Positions 20,360-28,621 of a DNA stretch of 64,000 nucleotides are shown piece after piece. The translations under genes and the position numbers were made by a program. This DNA is from an uncultured Opitutia bacterium (GTDB lineage: Bacteria > Verrucomicrobiota > Verrucomicrobiia > Opitutales > Opitutaceae). The notes under the pieces are model-generated. The model was not told the DNA's origin, did no database searches, and saw only the letters and a list, made by a program, of their open reading frames with translations. The stretch's first letter is position 1. Each line of letters starts with the position of its first letter. The stretch is taken from positions 124,001 through 188,000 of the forward strand of contig CAIPAH010000022.1 in NCBI GenBank assembly GCA_903862955.1, given 5' to 3'.

Positions 20360-21250
20360 TTACTCGGCCTTGACCGTGGCCTTCTTGGCGCGGACCGGCT
20401 TTTTGGCGGCCGGGGGCACGATGGCCTCGGCGTCGCCCTCGACGACCGCGACAACGTCGGCGGGCAGGTCGATCTTGGAGAGGTCAACCTCGGTGGCCGA
20501 CACCGGCTGGACGCCGGCGGTGACACCCTTGAGGTCGGCGGCGCCACGGGCGGCGCGACGCGTGTCACGCTGGGCGAGACCGCTCTGCACGGCGGCGACA
20601 ATGGCGTCGACGATGATGCGGACGGACTTCACCGCGTCGTCATTGCCCGGGATCGGGTGACTCAGCGTGGTCGGGTCGGAATTGGTGTCGCAGAGGCCGA
20701 CGCACGGGATGCCGCAGCGGGCGGCCTCGGCGACGGCGATCTTCTCGTGGTTCACGTCGACGACGAACATCGCGGACGGCAGGCCGACCATGTCGGCGAT
20801 GCCGCTGAAATTGCGCTGCATGCGGACCATCTCACGCTTGATGGCGGCTTCCTCCTTGGAGGAGAGCTTGGCCAGCTCGCCGCTGGTCTCCATCGCCTGG
20901 TATTTTTTGAACTTGGCGATGGATTTCTTGACGGTCTCGTGGTTCGTGAGCGTGCCGCCGAGCCAGCGGTCAACGCAGACGGGCATGCCGGTGAGGCTCG
21001 CGGCCTCGCGGACGATTTCCTTGGCCTGGCGCTTGGTGCCGACGAAGAGGATGTTGCCGCCGTTGGCGACGGTGTCCTCGACAAACTGGCAGGCCTTCTC
21101 GAGGGCCGCGTGGGTCTTGCCGAGGTCGATGATGGAGATGCCCTGGCGGTGATCGAAGACGAAAGGCTTCGAGCGGGGATTCCAACGCTTGGTCTGGTGC
21201 CCGAAATGCACGCCGGCATCGAGCAGGTCTTTGGGACTGGGAACGTTCAT
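20360..21250 (-). CDS. rpsB: 30S ribosomal protein S2
   Basis: LLDAGVHFGHQTKRWNPRSKPFVF; VGTKRQAKEIVREAA; RWLGGTLTN. Confidence 0.97.
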   Translation of the reverse strand: MNVPSPKDLLDAGVHFGHQTKRWNPRSKPFVFDHRQGISIIDLGKTHAALEKACQFVEDTVANGGNILFVGTKRQAKEIVREAASLTGMPVCVDRWLGGTLTNHETVKKSIAKFKKYQAMETSGELAKLSSKEEAAIKREMVRMQRNFSGIADMVGLPSAMFVVDVNHEKIAVAEAARCGIPCVGLCDTNSDPTTLSHPIPGNDDAVKSVRIIVDAIVAAVQSGLAQRDTRRAARGAADLKGVTAGVQPVSATEVDLSKIDLPADVVAVVEGDAEAIVPPAAKKPVRAKKATVKAE

Positions 21251-21406
21251 GATGATCTATGTTTTGCGAAACACAGGTCGGCCAGTGGGCCGCCTTGCGA
21301 TCGTAACTGAGGTTATGGTTGATGATTGCTAACTGGCAGAGCGGTCCAAAACAGGGATCGAGCCCACCGCTGGCAAGCGCGAAGTGCGCAAAAATCCAAA
21401 TAGGCG

Positions 21407-21435
21407 TTGACAGGCAAATGGCTGCGGAGCACGTT
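21407..21435 (+). promoter_or_regulatory. Candidate promoter for initiator tRNA
   Basis: TTGACA, 17-nt spacer, CACGTT (weak -10), just upstream of tRNA. Confidence 0.35.
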
Positions 21436-21449
21436 GCGCCTCCCCTTGT

Positions 21450-21526
<77 letters not shown>

Positions 21527-21531
21527 ATTTT

Positions 21532-21563
21532 AAACCCTTGGATTCGATTCCAAGGGTTTTTTA
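21532..21563 (+). terminator. Rho-independent terminator after tRNA
   Basis: AAACCCTTGGA ttcgat TCCAAGGGTTT then TTTA. Confidence 0.88.
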
Positions 21564-21601
21564 TTTAGCGATTTACAGAACTTTCCGGAGTTGCCGACCC
21601 C

Positions 21602-21688
21602 TCACCGGCCTCGCGTCAGAGTCGAGAGCGTGCGCAGAACGATGTGCATCTCCCGCATCAGCGAAGTGTATTTGATGTAGTACAGCCG
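21602..21688 (-). pseudogene. C-terminal remnant of a bacterial sugar transferase (undecaprenyl-phosphate glycosylphosphotransferase type)
   Basis: Reverse strand reads RLYYIKYTSLMREMHIVLRTLSTLTRGR*, resembling the family C-terminus (DLYYIxxxSLxxDxxIxLRT). Confidence 0.55.
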
Positions 21689-21803
21689 GAATCGCCCCGA
21701 TCCCAATCATTTCCAAAATCGCGCCGACAAACATGGCCACCACGAGCCATCCCATGCGCCGGCGTTGGGGCCGGTTCAGCAGGATCTTTAGTTTTCGATT
21801 CAC
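21686..21803 (-). pseudogene. N-terminal remnant of an ABC exporter-type transporter (TM1)
   Basis: VNRKLKILLNRPQRRRMGWLVVAMFVGAILEMIGIGAIP then loss of homology. Confidence 0.5.
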
Positions 21804-22129
21804 GGGAAGGTTCGGGCCGTCGGAACGCGCGCAAACAGGTCGGTTGTGACCGGGCTCGACCCGGCGAAGCTGGGTTAGACTGCGGCGTCGCAATGCCCAT
21901 TTTTTTTAGGTAACAGTCCCGATACAAAGTGATCCTTGTCTCCGCTGCGTGCAGGACGGCGGCCGGACGCAGCCTTGTCGCCGCCCTCGACGGGGCATCC
22001 CGATGTCGCTGGTCGCGGCCCGCGCGCTTCCTCGAGCCGGGCAGGTTGCACGGTGTGCGGCGGAAATTAAATGCGCGGCAAAATTCCAGCGCACAGTAAC
22101 TCTCCGCTCCGTTCGCGGTCTGAGTCCCC

Positions 22130-22540
22130 ATGAAAAAGAATCCTCTCAGCAAAGATGTCCTGCCGCACAACTTCATTGGGATCGGTTCGGTCACCGTGGA
22201 GCGGGTGCGGGCCCGTGCCCGGGAAATCGCCCTCCTCGCCGGGCACGCCGTGGGTGATGTGACGCCCGCCGATTTTGAACAGGCCAAGCGCGAACTGCTG
22301 GACGAATCGGACAAGGACCCGAAGGAGGCCTTCCTGGAATCCGCGCCCGAGTCCGATCGGTGGAATCCCGTGCCGGGGTCCGCGGGCCACCAAGCGCCGG
22401 AATCGCCGCCGGAAGACGAGGACGAGGAAGGTCGGAGCGAAACCGAGCAGCTCGTCAACGAGGGGGTGGAGGAAGCCGAGCGCGACCAGATGATCCAGGC
22501 TTCCCGCGCCGCTGTCCGCCAGGGCAAGCGTTCTTCATGA
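22130..22540 (+). CDS. Hypothetical acidic protein
   Basis: 136-aa ORF MKKNPLSKDVLPHNFIGIGSVTVERVRARAREIALLAGHAVGDVTPADFEQAKRELLDE with acidic C-terminal half. Confidence 0.6.
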   Translation: MKKNPLSKDVLPHNFIGIGSVTVERVRARAREIALLAGHAVGDVTPADFEQAKRELLDESDKDPKEAFLESAPESDRWNPVPGSAGHQAPESPPEDEDEEGRSETEQLVNEGVEEAERDQMIQASRAAVRQGKRSS

Positions 22541-22671
22541 AACCCTCGACCGAGTGGGCGGCCACGGCGCAGGCCCTCATGGCCCGCGGCAGGGAACCTG
22601 CCGCATTTCGCCTCGTCGATGTGGAAATCGACGACCACCTCTTTGGCCCCAAGTTCGCGACCACAACCTAA
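22537..22671 (+). CDS. Possible 44-aa small ORF coupled to preceding gene
   Basis: ATGA overlap; MKPSTEWAATAQALMARGREPAAFRLVDVEIDDHLFGPKFATTT. Confidence 0.3.
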   Translation: MKPSTEWAATAQALMARGREPAAFRLVDVEIDDHLFGPKFATTT

Positions 22672-22728
22672 AGCAAGCACCGCGCCCCAAGAGAGCCACG
22701 TCCTCCAAAATCTTGGCGAAGGCGGAGC

Positions 22729-22760
22729 TTGGCCGCCGTAGGCTCGGCGAAGGTGGCCAA
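22729..22760. repeat. Small palindrome
   Basis: TTGGCCGCC / GGTGGCCAA. Confidence 0.5.
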
Positions 22761-22804
22761 ATGGTCTTGCGCTGCCAACCGGCGGGGGAGTTTCCTCGAA
22801 GCCC

Positions 22805-24793
22805 ATGGCAATCCCCGCGAGCAGGCCCGGCAGACCCCACTGGCTGACCTGGGGCGCGATCGCCCTTTGCGCTGCCGCCGTCTGGACGGTGTTTGGGAGT
22901 GCGCGCGGGTTTCAGTTCGTCCTCTGGGACGACGACCACAACCTCCAGCTGAATCCCCATCTGGGCGGGGTCACGTGGGAGAATCTCCGGTGGATGTTCA
23001 CCGACACCACCTACTCCCGCCGCTACTTTCCCCTCGCGTGGCTCGGCTGGAACATCGAGCACGACCTGTTCGGCCTGACGGCCTATTCGACGCACCTGGG
23101 CAACATCCTGTTTCACCTGGTGAACACGGTCCTGGTCTTCTGCGTGATCCGGACAGCCCTGCGCCTCTGGCTCCCCGCCGAAAACGCCGCCAACTCGGGG
23201 AAGGCCACGTTCGCCGCCCTGGCCGGGACCCTCGTGTGGGCGTTGCACCCGCTGCGCGTCGAGGTGGTGGCCTGGGCGTCCGCCCGGATCTACGTGCAAT
23301 CCAGCTGTTTCCTGCTCGTGGCCACGTGGTGTTACCTGCGCGCGCTCGAGTCGCCTCAGGATTCGGCCGCGGCGCGACGCTTCCGCTGGGGCTCCGTCGC
23401 CGCGCTCGCCTTGTCGCTGCTGACCTACCCGCTCGCCCTCAGCTTCGTGGCCATCCTGCTCGTGCTGGACTGGTATCTGCCCGCCCACCTGCGCCCGGCC
23501 GCCGCGGCTTCGTGGTCACAGCGGGCCACGTCCGTCATCGTGGCAAACCTGCCCTTCATCGTAGTCACCGGCGCGGTCCTCGCCGCCACGCTGTGGGCGC
23601 GCACCAACGTCGCCGCCGTGGGCTGGAATCCGCCGGTCACGCTGGCCCAATTCGGCATTGCCTCGCGCTTCATGCAGGCGTGCTACGTCTGGGCTTACTA
23701 CCTGTGGAAACCGCTCCTGCCGTTTCACCTCTCGCCCTACTACACGCAGCTGCTGGATTTTTCGCCCGGTGACTGGGAGTTTGTTGTCAGCCTCGTGGTC
23801 GTCGCCACCACGACTGCCCTCCTGTTCGTTCGCCGCGCCCGCTGGCCCGGACTTTGGGTGCTCTGGCTTTGCCACCTGCTCGTGCTCGCTCCCGTGCTCG
23901 GTCTGACCGAACACCCGCACTTCACCAGCGACCGGTATTGCTACCTCGCGGGCGTGCCCTGGTCGATCGGACTCGCCGCGCTGCTCCTTCGCCCGTGGCC
24001 GCGGTGGCTCGGCGTCTCCGTGCCGGTCGCGGTGAATGTTTTCCTCGGCACGCTCAGCGTCCATCAGCTGAAGGTGTGGCGCGACACCGAGTCGCTCGGG
24101 CTGCACATGATCGCCGAGATGGGCGAACACCCGCGGCGCTTCGACATCTACCAGCGCATCGCCACGTCGCTGCGCGAGGACGGTCGGGTGGAGGAATCCA
24201 ACGCCTATTATCTCAAATTCCTCGCCGGTGACCCGCACGCCGCCGACAAGGCCCTCAACCAGGCGCGCAAACTCGAGGCCGAGGGCCAGACCCGCGAGGC
24301 CTTCGCGCAATATCTCCTCGCGTCCAAGCTCAAGCCCGACCTCGCCGAGCCACCGTTCCGCCTCGGCTCCATTCTGCTGGCGGACGACCGCGCCGCGGAC
24401 GCGCTGCCCTATCTGCGGGACGCGGTCCGGCTCGCGCCCGGATTCGCCGACGCGCAGGTGACGCTCGGCTGGGCCTTCAACCGCTGCGGCCAGGCGCCCG
24501 AGGCCATTCCTCATTTCGAGGCGGCCCTCCGTCTGCAGCCCGCCGACGCCGCCGCTCACAGCGGCCTGGCCGCGGCGTTGATGGCCATCGGCCACCCGCT
24601 CGAGGCCCTGCCGCACCTCGAGGAGGTCGCCCGGCTTTACCCGGGCTCGCCCCTCGCCCATTTCCAACTTGGCCAGGCACTGCTGGACGGTTTCAGCCGC
24701 AACGCCGACGCCGCCGCGCAATTTGAAATCGTGCTGAAGCTGCGGCCGGACTTCCCCGGCGCCCGCGAGGCGCTCGAACGCAGCCGGCGCTGA
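22805..24793 (+). CDS. Polytopic membrane protein with C-terminal TPR repeats (TMTC/GT-C-like)
   Basis: FVLWDDDHNLQLNPHLGGVTWENLRWMFTDTTYSRRYFPLAWLGWNIEHDLFG N-terminus, about 10 TM stretches, then TPR units LAEPPFRLGSILLADDRAADALPYLRDAVRLAPG. Confidence 0.8.
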   Translation: MAIPASRPGRPHWLTWGAIALCAAAVWTVFGSARGFQFVLWDDDHNLQLNPHLGGVTWENLRWMFTDTTYSRRYFPLAWLGWNIEHDLFGLTAYSTHLGNILFHLVNTVLVFCVIRTALRLWLPAENAANSGKATFAALAGTLVWALHPLRVEVVAWASARIYVQSSCFLLVATWCYLRALESPQDSAAARRFRWGSVAALALSLLTYPLALSFVAILLVLDWYLPAHLRPAAAASWSQRATSVIVANLPFIVVTGAVLAATLWARTNVAAVGWNPPVTLAQFGIASRFMQACYVWAYYLWKPLLPFHLSPYYTQLLDFSPGDWEFVVSLVVVATTTALLFVRRARWPGLWVLWLCHLLVLAPVLGLTEHPHFTSDRYCYLAGVPWSIGLAALLLRPWPRWLGVSVPVAVNVFLGTLSVHQLKVWRDTESLGLHMIAEMGEHPRRFDIYQRIATSLREDGRVEESNAYYLKFLAGDPHAADKALNQARKLEAEGQTREAFAQYLLASKLKPDLAEPPFRLGSILLADDRAADALPYLRDAVRLAPGFADAQVTLGWAFNRCGQAPEAIPHFEAALRLQPADAAAHSGLAAALMAIGHPLEALPHLEEVARLYPGSPLAHFQLGQALLDGFSRNADAAAQFEIVLKLRPDFPGAREALERSRR

Positions 24794-25600
24794 TTACTCG
24801 GCGCGGTGGGTGAAGCCCAGGGCCCGCGCGGCATTCTGGCCGAGGATTTTCCGCTTCGCCTCCTCGGGGATCTGCGCGAACAGCACGCGGCCGAGCTGTG
24901 ATGCCTGGTCGAGGAACACGGCGTCGCTGCCCCAGATGACCTTGTCTTCCAGGCCCGACGCCACGAGGTCCTCGATCAGCCCGCGCGGACACGTGGACAG
25001 ACACAGCTCCACGTAAACCCGCGGATACTGGCGCGCGAACTGCATGTATTTTTCCAGCTCCGCCGAGCCGATGTGCGCCAGCAGCCAGCGAATCCGGGGA
25101 AAACGACGGAAGTAACCCTCGAGTTCGTCGAGCTCCGGGCCAAACACGTGCGCCAGCACCGGCATCGCGTGCTCGTTGGCGAACGCAAAGACCGGCTGGT
25201 AGTTCGGGTGATTGTAGGGCAACCCCGGCCGCGCGCCATACGACCACACCTTCAGGCCTTTGAACCCCGCCGCCTTCGCGCCCGCGAGCTGCGCGGTGAC
25301 TTTCTCCGGATAACCAACGTCCACCACGAAATAGCCGAAGATCCGGTCGGGAAACTCCCTGATCCCGTCAGCGACGAGCGCGTTGCCGTGCTCCGCGTCG
25401 CCGAAGATCGCCGGGATCGCGCTCACGCACGAAAGCAGCACGCCCAGCCGGTCCATCGACGCCACGAGCGCCTTCGCTGTCGGCCGGATGATGGGAAAAT
25501 CGGGTCCGTGGCCAAAGTGCGCGTGCGCGTCGATCAGCATCACATCCTCGAGCGCGCGACCCGACCGGCCCGCCGTCTGGAAATAATCGGGCGAGCTCAT
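24794..25600 (-). CDS. Amidohydrolase-2 family protein, canonical motifs intact
   Basis: MLIDAHAHFGHGP (HxH); VLAHVFGPE; LLAHIGSAE; VIWGSDAVF. Confidence 0.88.
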   Translation of the reverse strand: MSSPDYFQTAGRSGRALEDVMLIDAHAHFGHGPDFPIIRPTAKALVASMDRLGVLLSCVSAIPAIFGDAEHGNALVADGIREFPDRIFGYFVVDVGYPEKVTAQLAGAKAAGFKGLKVWSYGARPGLPYNHPNYQPVFAFANEHAMPVLAHVFGPELDELEGYFRRFPRIRWLLAHIGSAELEKYMQFARQYPRVYVELCLSTCPRGLIEDLVASGLEDKVIWGSDAVFLDQASQLGRVLFAQIPEEAKRKILGQNAARALGFTHRAE

Positions 25601-26355
25601 GGCTTCACCTCCGCCAGCAGCCGCTCGATGTTGCCATGCGCAATGGACGCCCGCGCCGCTTCGGACAGCGGCGCATACGTCAGCAGCGCGATGGACGCCC
25701 CGCCCTCGGCCTCCGGATACGAGGTGCCCCAGACGAAGCGCGCGTGCCCGAATTTCTCCACGAGATCCGGGATGCCCTCGTGCACGGAATACGCGCTGCT
25801 CAGGCAGAGATGCAGCCCCGGGTGCCGTTCCAGCAGTGCATACAGCGAGCGGTGGCGCCCGAGCCGCGGCACCTGCGTGACAATCAGCCGCAGTTTCGGG
25901 AACGCCGTCAGCACCTCCTCGATCTCGTCCAGCGTGATGCCCCGGTAATCCACCAGCAGCGGCAGCCGCGCGTCCGCGCACGCCCCGTAAAGTTTCCCGC
26001 TGCACCACGGCCGGGCCGAAAACATGTGCTCGCGCGGGCTGATCCACCCGATGCGCATGTCGCGCGCCAACTCCCGCGCCAGCATCGTCTCCACCGAGTG
26101 ATCGTCCGGGGAGCCGTCGGGCGTGAGGGCGAACGCCGGGATCCAGCTCCCGCGCCCCGTCGCCTCGCGCGCCAGGACGTCGTTGCCCCAGTGGGGAAAG
26201 TTCTCGATGCACTGCCGGTGACGCACCACTGCCGACGCAATCTCCAGCCGCGCCAGCTCGCGGTCGAGGTCCTCGGCGTCCGGACGAAACAGCGCGAAGG
26301 GCTTGCGCGGAAGTCCGACCAGAACGTCGCAGGCAATGAGCTTGAGCGTGGACAT
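25597..26355 (-). CDS. Amidohydrolase-2-like protein lacking metal/catalytic motifs
   Basis: Fold-level similarity (YRGITLDEIEEVLTAFPKLRLIV, RFVWGTSYPEAEGG, IAHGNIERLL); HxH replaced by ACD and GSD by GTS; 4-bp overlap with 24794..25600. Confidence 0.75.
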   Translation of the reverse strand: MSTLKLIACDVLVGLPRKPFALFRPDAEDLDRELARLEIASAVVRHRQCIENFPHWGNDVLAREATGRGSWIPAFALTPDGSPDDHSVETMLARELARDMRIGWISPREHMFSARPWCSGKLYGACADARLPLLVDYRGITLDEIEEVLTAFPKLRLIVTQVPRLGRHRSLYALLERHPGLHLCLSSAYSVHEGIPDLVEKFGHARFVWGTSYPEAEGGASIALLTYAPLSEAARASIAHGNIERLLAEVKP

Positions 26356-26358
26356 GGA

Positions 26359-28461
26359 TTAGCGCGGGGCGTGAACGTGTCGATGCAGCCAGCCCACGAG
26401 AGCAATTTCCGCGGCGGAGGACAATCCTTCAGCTAAAATCGTGCCGCGCGGTGTGCGCAGCCGCCCACACTGCGACCGGCCCAGCAAGCGCCCCGCCGCG
26501 TCGCGGGCACCCACCACGATCGCCGGCGTGCGGCCCAAGCGCAGCACCTCGGGGAGATCCACCGCGCCCAGGATCCCCGGGAAGAACACGTCCTGCGGCC
26601 AGGCCACCTTCGGCTCCGTCGCCAACCCAGCGAATTCCGCCAGGGGCTCGACGAGCACCAGCCCGCCCACTCCGCCCAGCAAGAACGATGCGAACGCAGC
26701 TACGTTCGCTCCCAGTCCGTGGCCGCCGAGGACGACCTGCTCTTGCCCAACGCCAAATTCCCGCCGCGCCCACGCCACGCAGCGCAGCGCTTCACGCACG
26801 CGCATCGCCATCAGCGAGTCGCCCGTCGCCGCGCTGACATACGCCAGCCAGCGGTCCACCCCGCCCCAGCCCACCACATCCCACGGCGACGGCGTCGGCC
26901 GCGTGTCGCCCCAGCCCGGCAGGTCCACCGTCAGCAGCGCGAGGGGCACGGCCCGCGCGGAAAAGAATCCCACCGCCCGGGTCAGCCAACCCCACTGGTG
27001 CAGCGAGGTCCAGCGCCCGCGGTCGTCGAAATAGACCAGCACCTGCTCGGGTTTCACCGGCGCGAGTCGCCGCACCACCGTCGCCGGCAATTCCCAATCG
27101 CGCCCGCCCCGCAGGCTGATCTCCGCCAGTGAATGCGTCCACAGTCGCGCTGTCCCGCCGCGAACTGCCCGCACCGGCCGCTCCTTCGCCGTGCCCTTCG
27201 GCCAGACCAGTTTCGCCAGGTTCTTCCGGCCGCGTGCCGCATTCGTCTCCGGCCGACGCGCCCGCGCCTCCGCCGCCACAAATTCCGCCATCGTCAGCCC
27301 CCGCGGCGGCCGGCATTCCAAACTCTCCTGCGGCAGCAACCGCACCTCCGGCACCTCCACCCGTGCCCCAGCCGCCTTCCCCATCGCCCATCTCCCATCG
27401 CCCATCGCCGCGGCGCCTGCACGCATCCAGCGCACAAATTCCACCGCCTGCGCCACCGTGTATTCGTGCCCGCAGTCGTCGATGAACACCCGCAGCCGGT
27501 CGACCAGCCCCGCGCCGGCGTAGGCTCGCCGCGCACTGGCGTCCAACGCGCGGAAATGCGCCGGCGTCATCACCGCGTCCCGTCGTCCCATCATCAGGAG
27601 CATCGGGCAAAAACGCGCCGCCAACAGCAGGTCAGCCAGGTTGATGCCGTCGCGATAGCCCCCGAACGACTGCGTCTCCGGGCACGCCGCGTAGCCATTG
27701 CGGATGGGATGCAACGACTCGGGCAGCCCGAAGCACGACGCCCCCACGATGCGCACGCGCGGATCCACGATTGCGCCGCAGATCGACGTCATCCCGCCGC
27801 CCGACACGCCCGTCATCGCCACGCCGCCACGCGCATCCACGTCCGGCCGCCCCACCGAGTAGTCCACCGCCCGCACCGCGTCCGCGAGGAAGAACGCCAT
27901 CGGGTTGTGCCCGCCCAGGTAGCAACGCACGCCGTCGGTGAAATGGTCATTGCCCGCCGTCTTTTCCCCGAAACCCGGCGGATCGAAGGAGACCGTCAGA
28001 AAGCCGTTGGCCGCGAACACCTGTGGCGGGAACTGTTCGCTCGGGTTGTATTTTCCGTTGTGCCCCACCGGCATGATCACCGCGCGCCAGGGTGGCGCCC
28101 AGCGGCGCGGGTCCGGTTTCCACACCGTCGCGTTCACCCACCAGCCGGGCAGCGACTCGAACAGCACGTTTTCCACGCTGAAGCCGCGAAACGTCCGCTC
28201 CGACACCCGCCGCACCCGCACCGGCCCGCGCACGGCGGGAAAGCCCACGCTGCGCAGCGACGTGACGAAGTTCGCCCGCACGCCCGCGCCGTAGCGGCGC
28301 CACTCCGCCGGGGTTTTCAGCTTCGCCCGCGCCGCCTCCCGCGCCGCCAGCTGGCCCAGCGCCGTGGCGGCAATCCGCCGCCGCAGCATCCCGCGCAGGT
28401 CGCCCGCAGGCGCCGGCGGCTGAAAGAGCGGCTCGATGTCCCGGATGTCGTCGGTGGCCAT
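26359..28461 (-). CDS. Tandem alpha/beta-hydrolase (acetylxylan esterase/dienelactone hydrolase-like)
   Basis: Domain 1: VAMTGVSGGGMTSI, MMGRRDAVMTP, DDCGHEYT; domain 2: VVLGGHGLGANVAAF. Confidence 0.8.
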   Translation of the reverse strand: MATDDIRDIEPLFQPPAPAGDLRGMLRRRIAATALGQLAAREAARAKLKTPAEWRRYGAGVRANFVTSLRSVGFPAVRGPVRVRRVSERTFRGFSVENVLFESLPGWWVNATVWKPDPRRWAPPWRAVIMPVGHNGKYNPSEQFPPQVFAANGFLTVSFDPPGFGEKTAGNDHFTDGVRCYLGGHNPMAFFLADAVRAVDYSVGRPDVDARGGVAMTGVSGGGMTSICGAIVDPRVRIVGASCFGLPESLHPIRNGYAACPETQSFGGYRDGINLADLLLAARFCPMLLMMGRRDAVMTPAHFRALDASARRAYAGAGLVDRLRVFIDDCGHEYTVAQAVEFVRWMRAGAAAMGDGRWAMGKAAGARVEVPEVRLLPQESLECRPPRGLTMAEFVAAEARARRPETNAARGRKNLAKLVWPKGTAKERPVRAVRGGTARLWTHSLAEISLRGGRDWELPATVVRRLAPVKPEQVLVYFDDRGRWTSLHQWGWLTRAVGFFSARAVPLALLTVDLPGWGDTRPTPSPWDVVGWGGVDRWLAYVSAATGDSLMAMRVREALRCVAWARREFGVGQEQVVLGGHGLGANVAAFASFLLGGVGGLVLVEPLAEFAGLATEPKVAWPQDVFFPGILGAVDLPEVLRLGRTPAIVVGARDAAGRLLGRSQCGRLRTPRGTILAEGLSSAAEIALVGWLHRHVHAPR

Positions 28462-28471
28462 CGCTTGTCTC

Positions 28472-28529
28472 GTCATTGCGAACGCGAGCAACTCGTCCGC
28501 GCTCTGCTGGCCGGCAGAGTCGCAATGAC
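28472..28529. repeat. GTCATTGCGA inverted-repeat element with nested CTCTGC/GCAGAG palindrome
   Basis: GTCATTGCGA (28472-28481) / TCGCAATGAC (28520-28529), perfect 10-bp arms. Confidence 0.75.
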
Positions 28530-28621
28530 AGGCGGGGAAAAAGCCATGACAGGTCAGACAATTGGCTTGGTCCGCCAACCGAGCCAAGGCTAGTTTTCCC
28601 GCCGGAGCTCCCCACCCCTCG

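Noticed and set aside
21573-22130. Integrated prophage or integrative element at the tRNA
   Set aside because: No integrase, direct repeat of the tRNA 3' end or phage genes visible; only polysaccharide-gene remnants.
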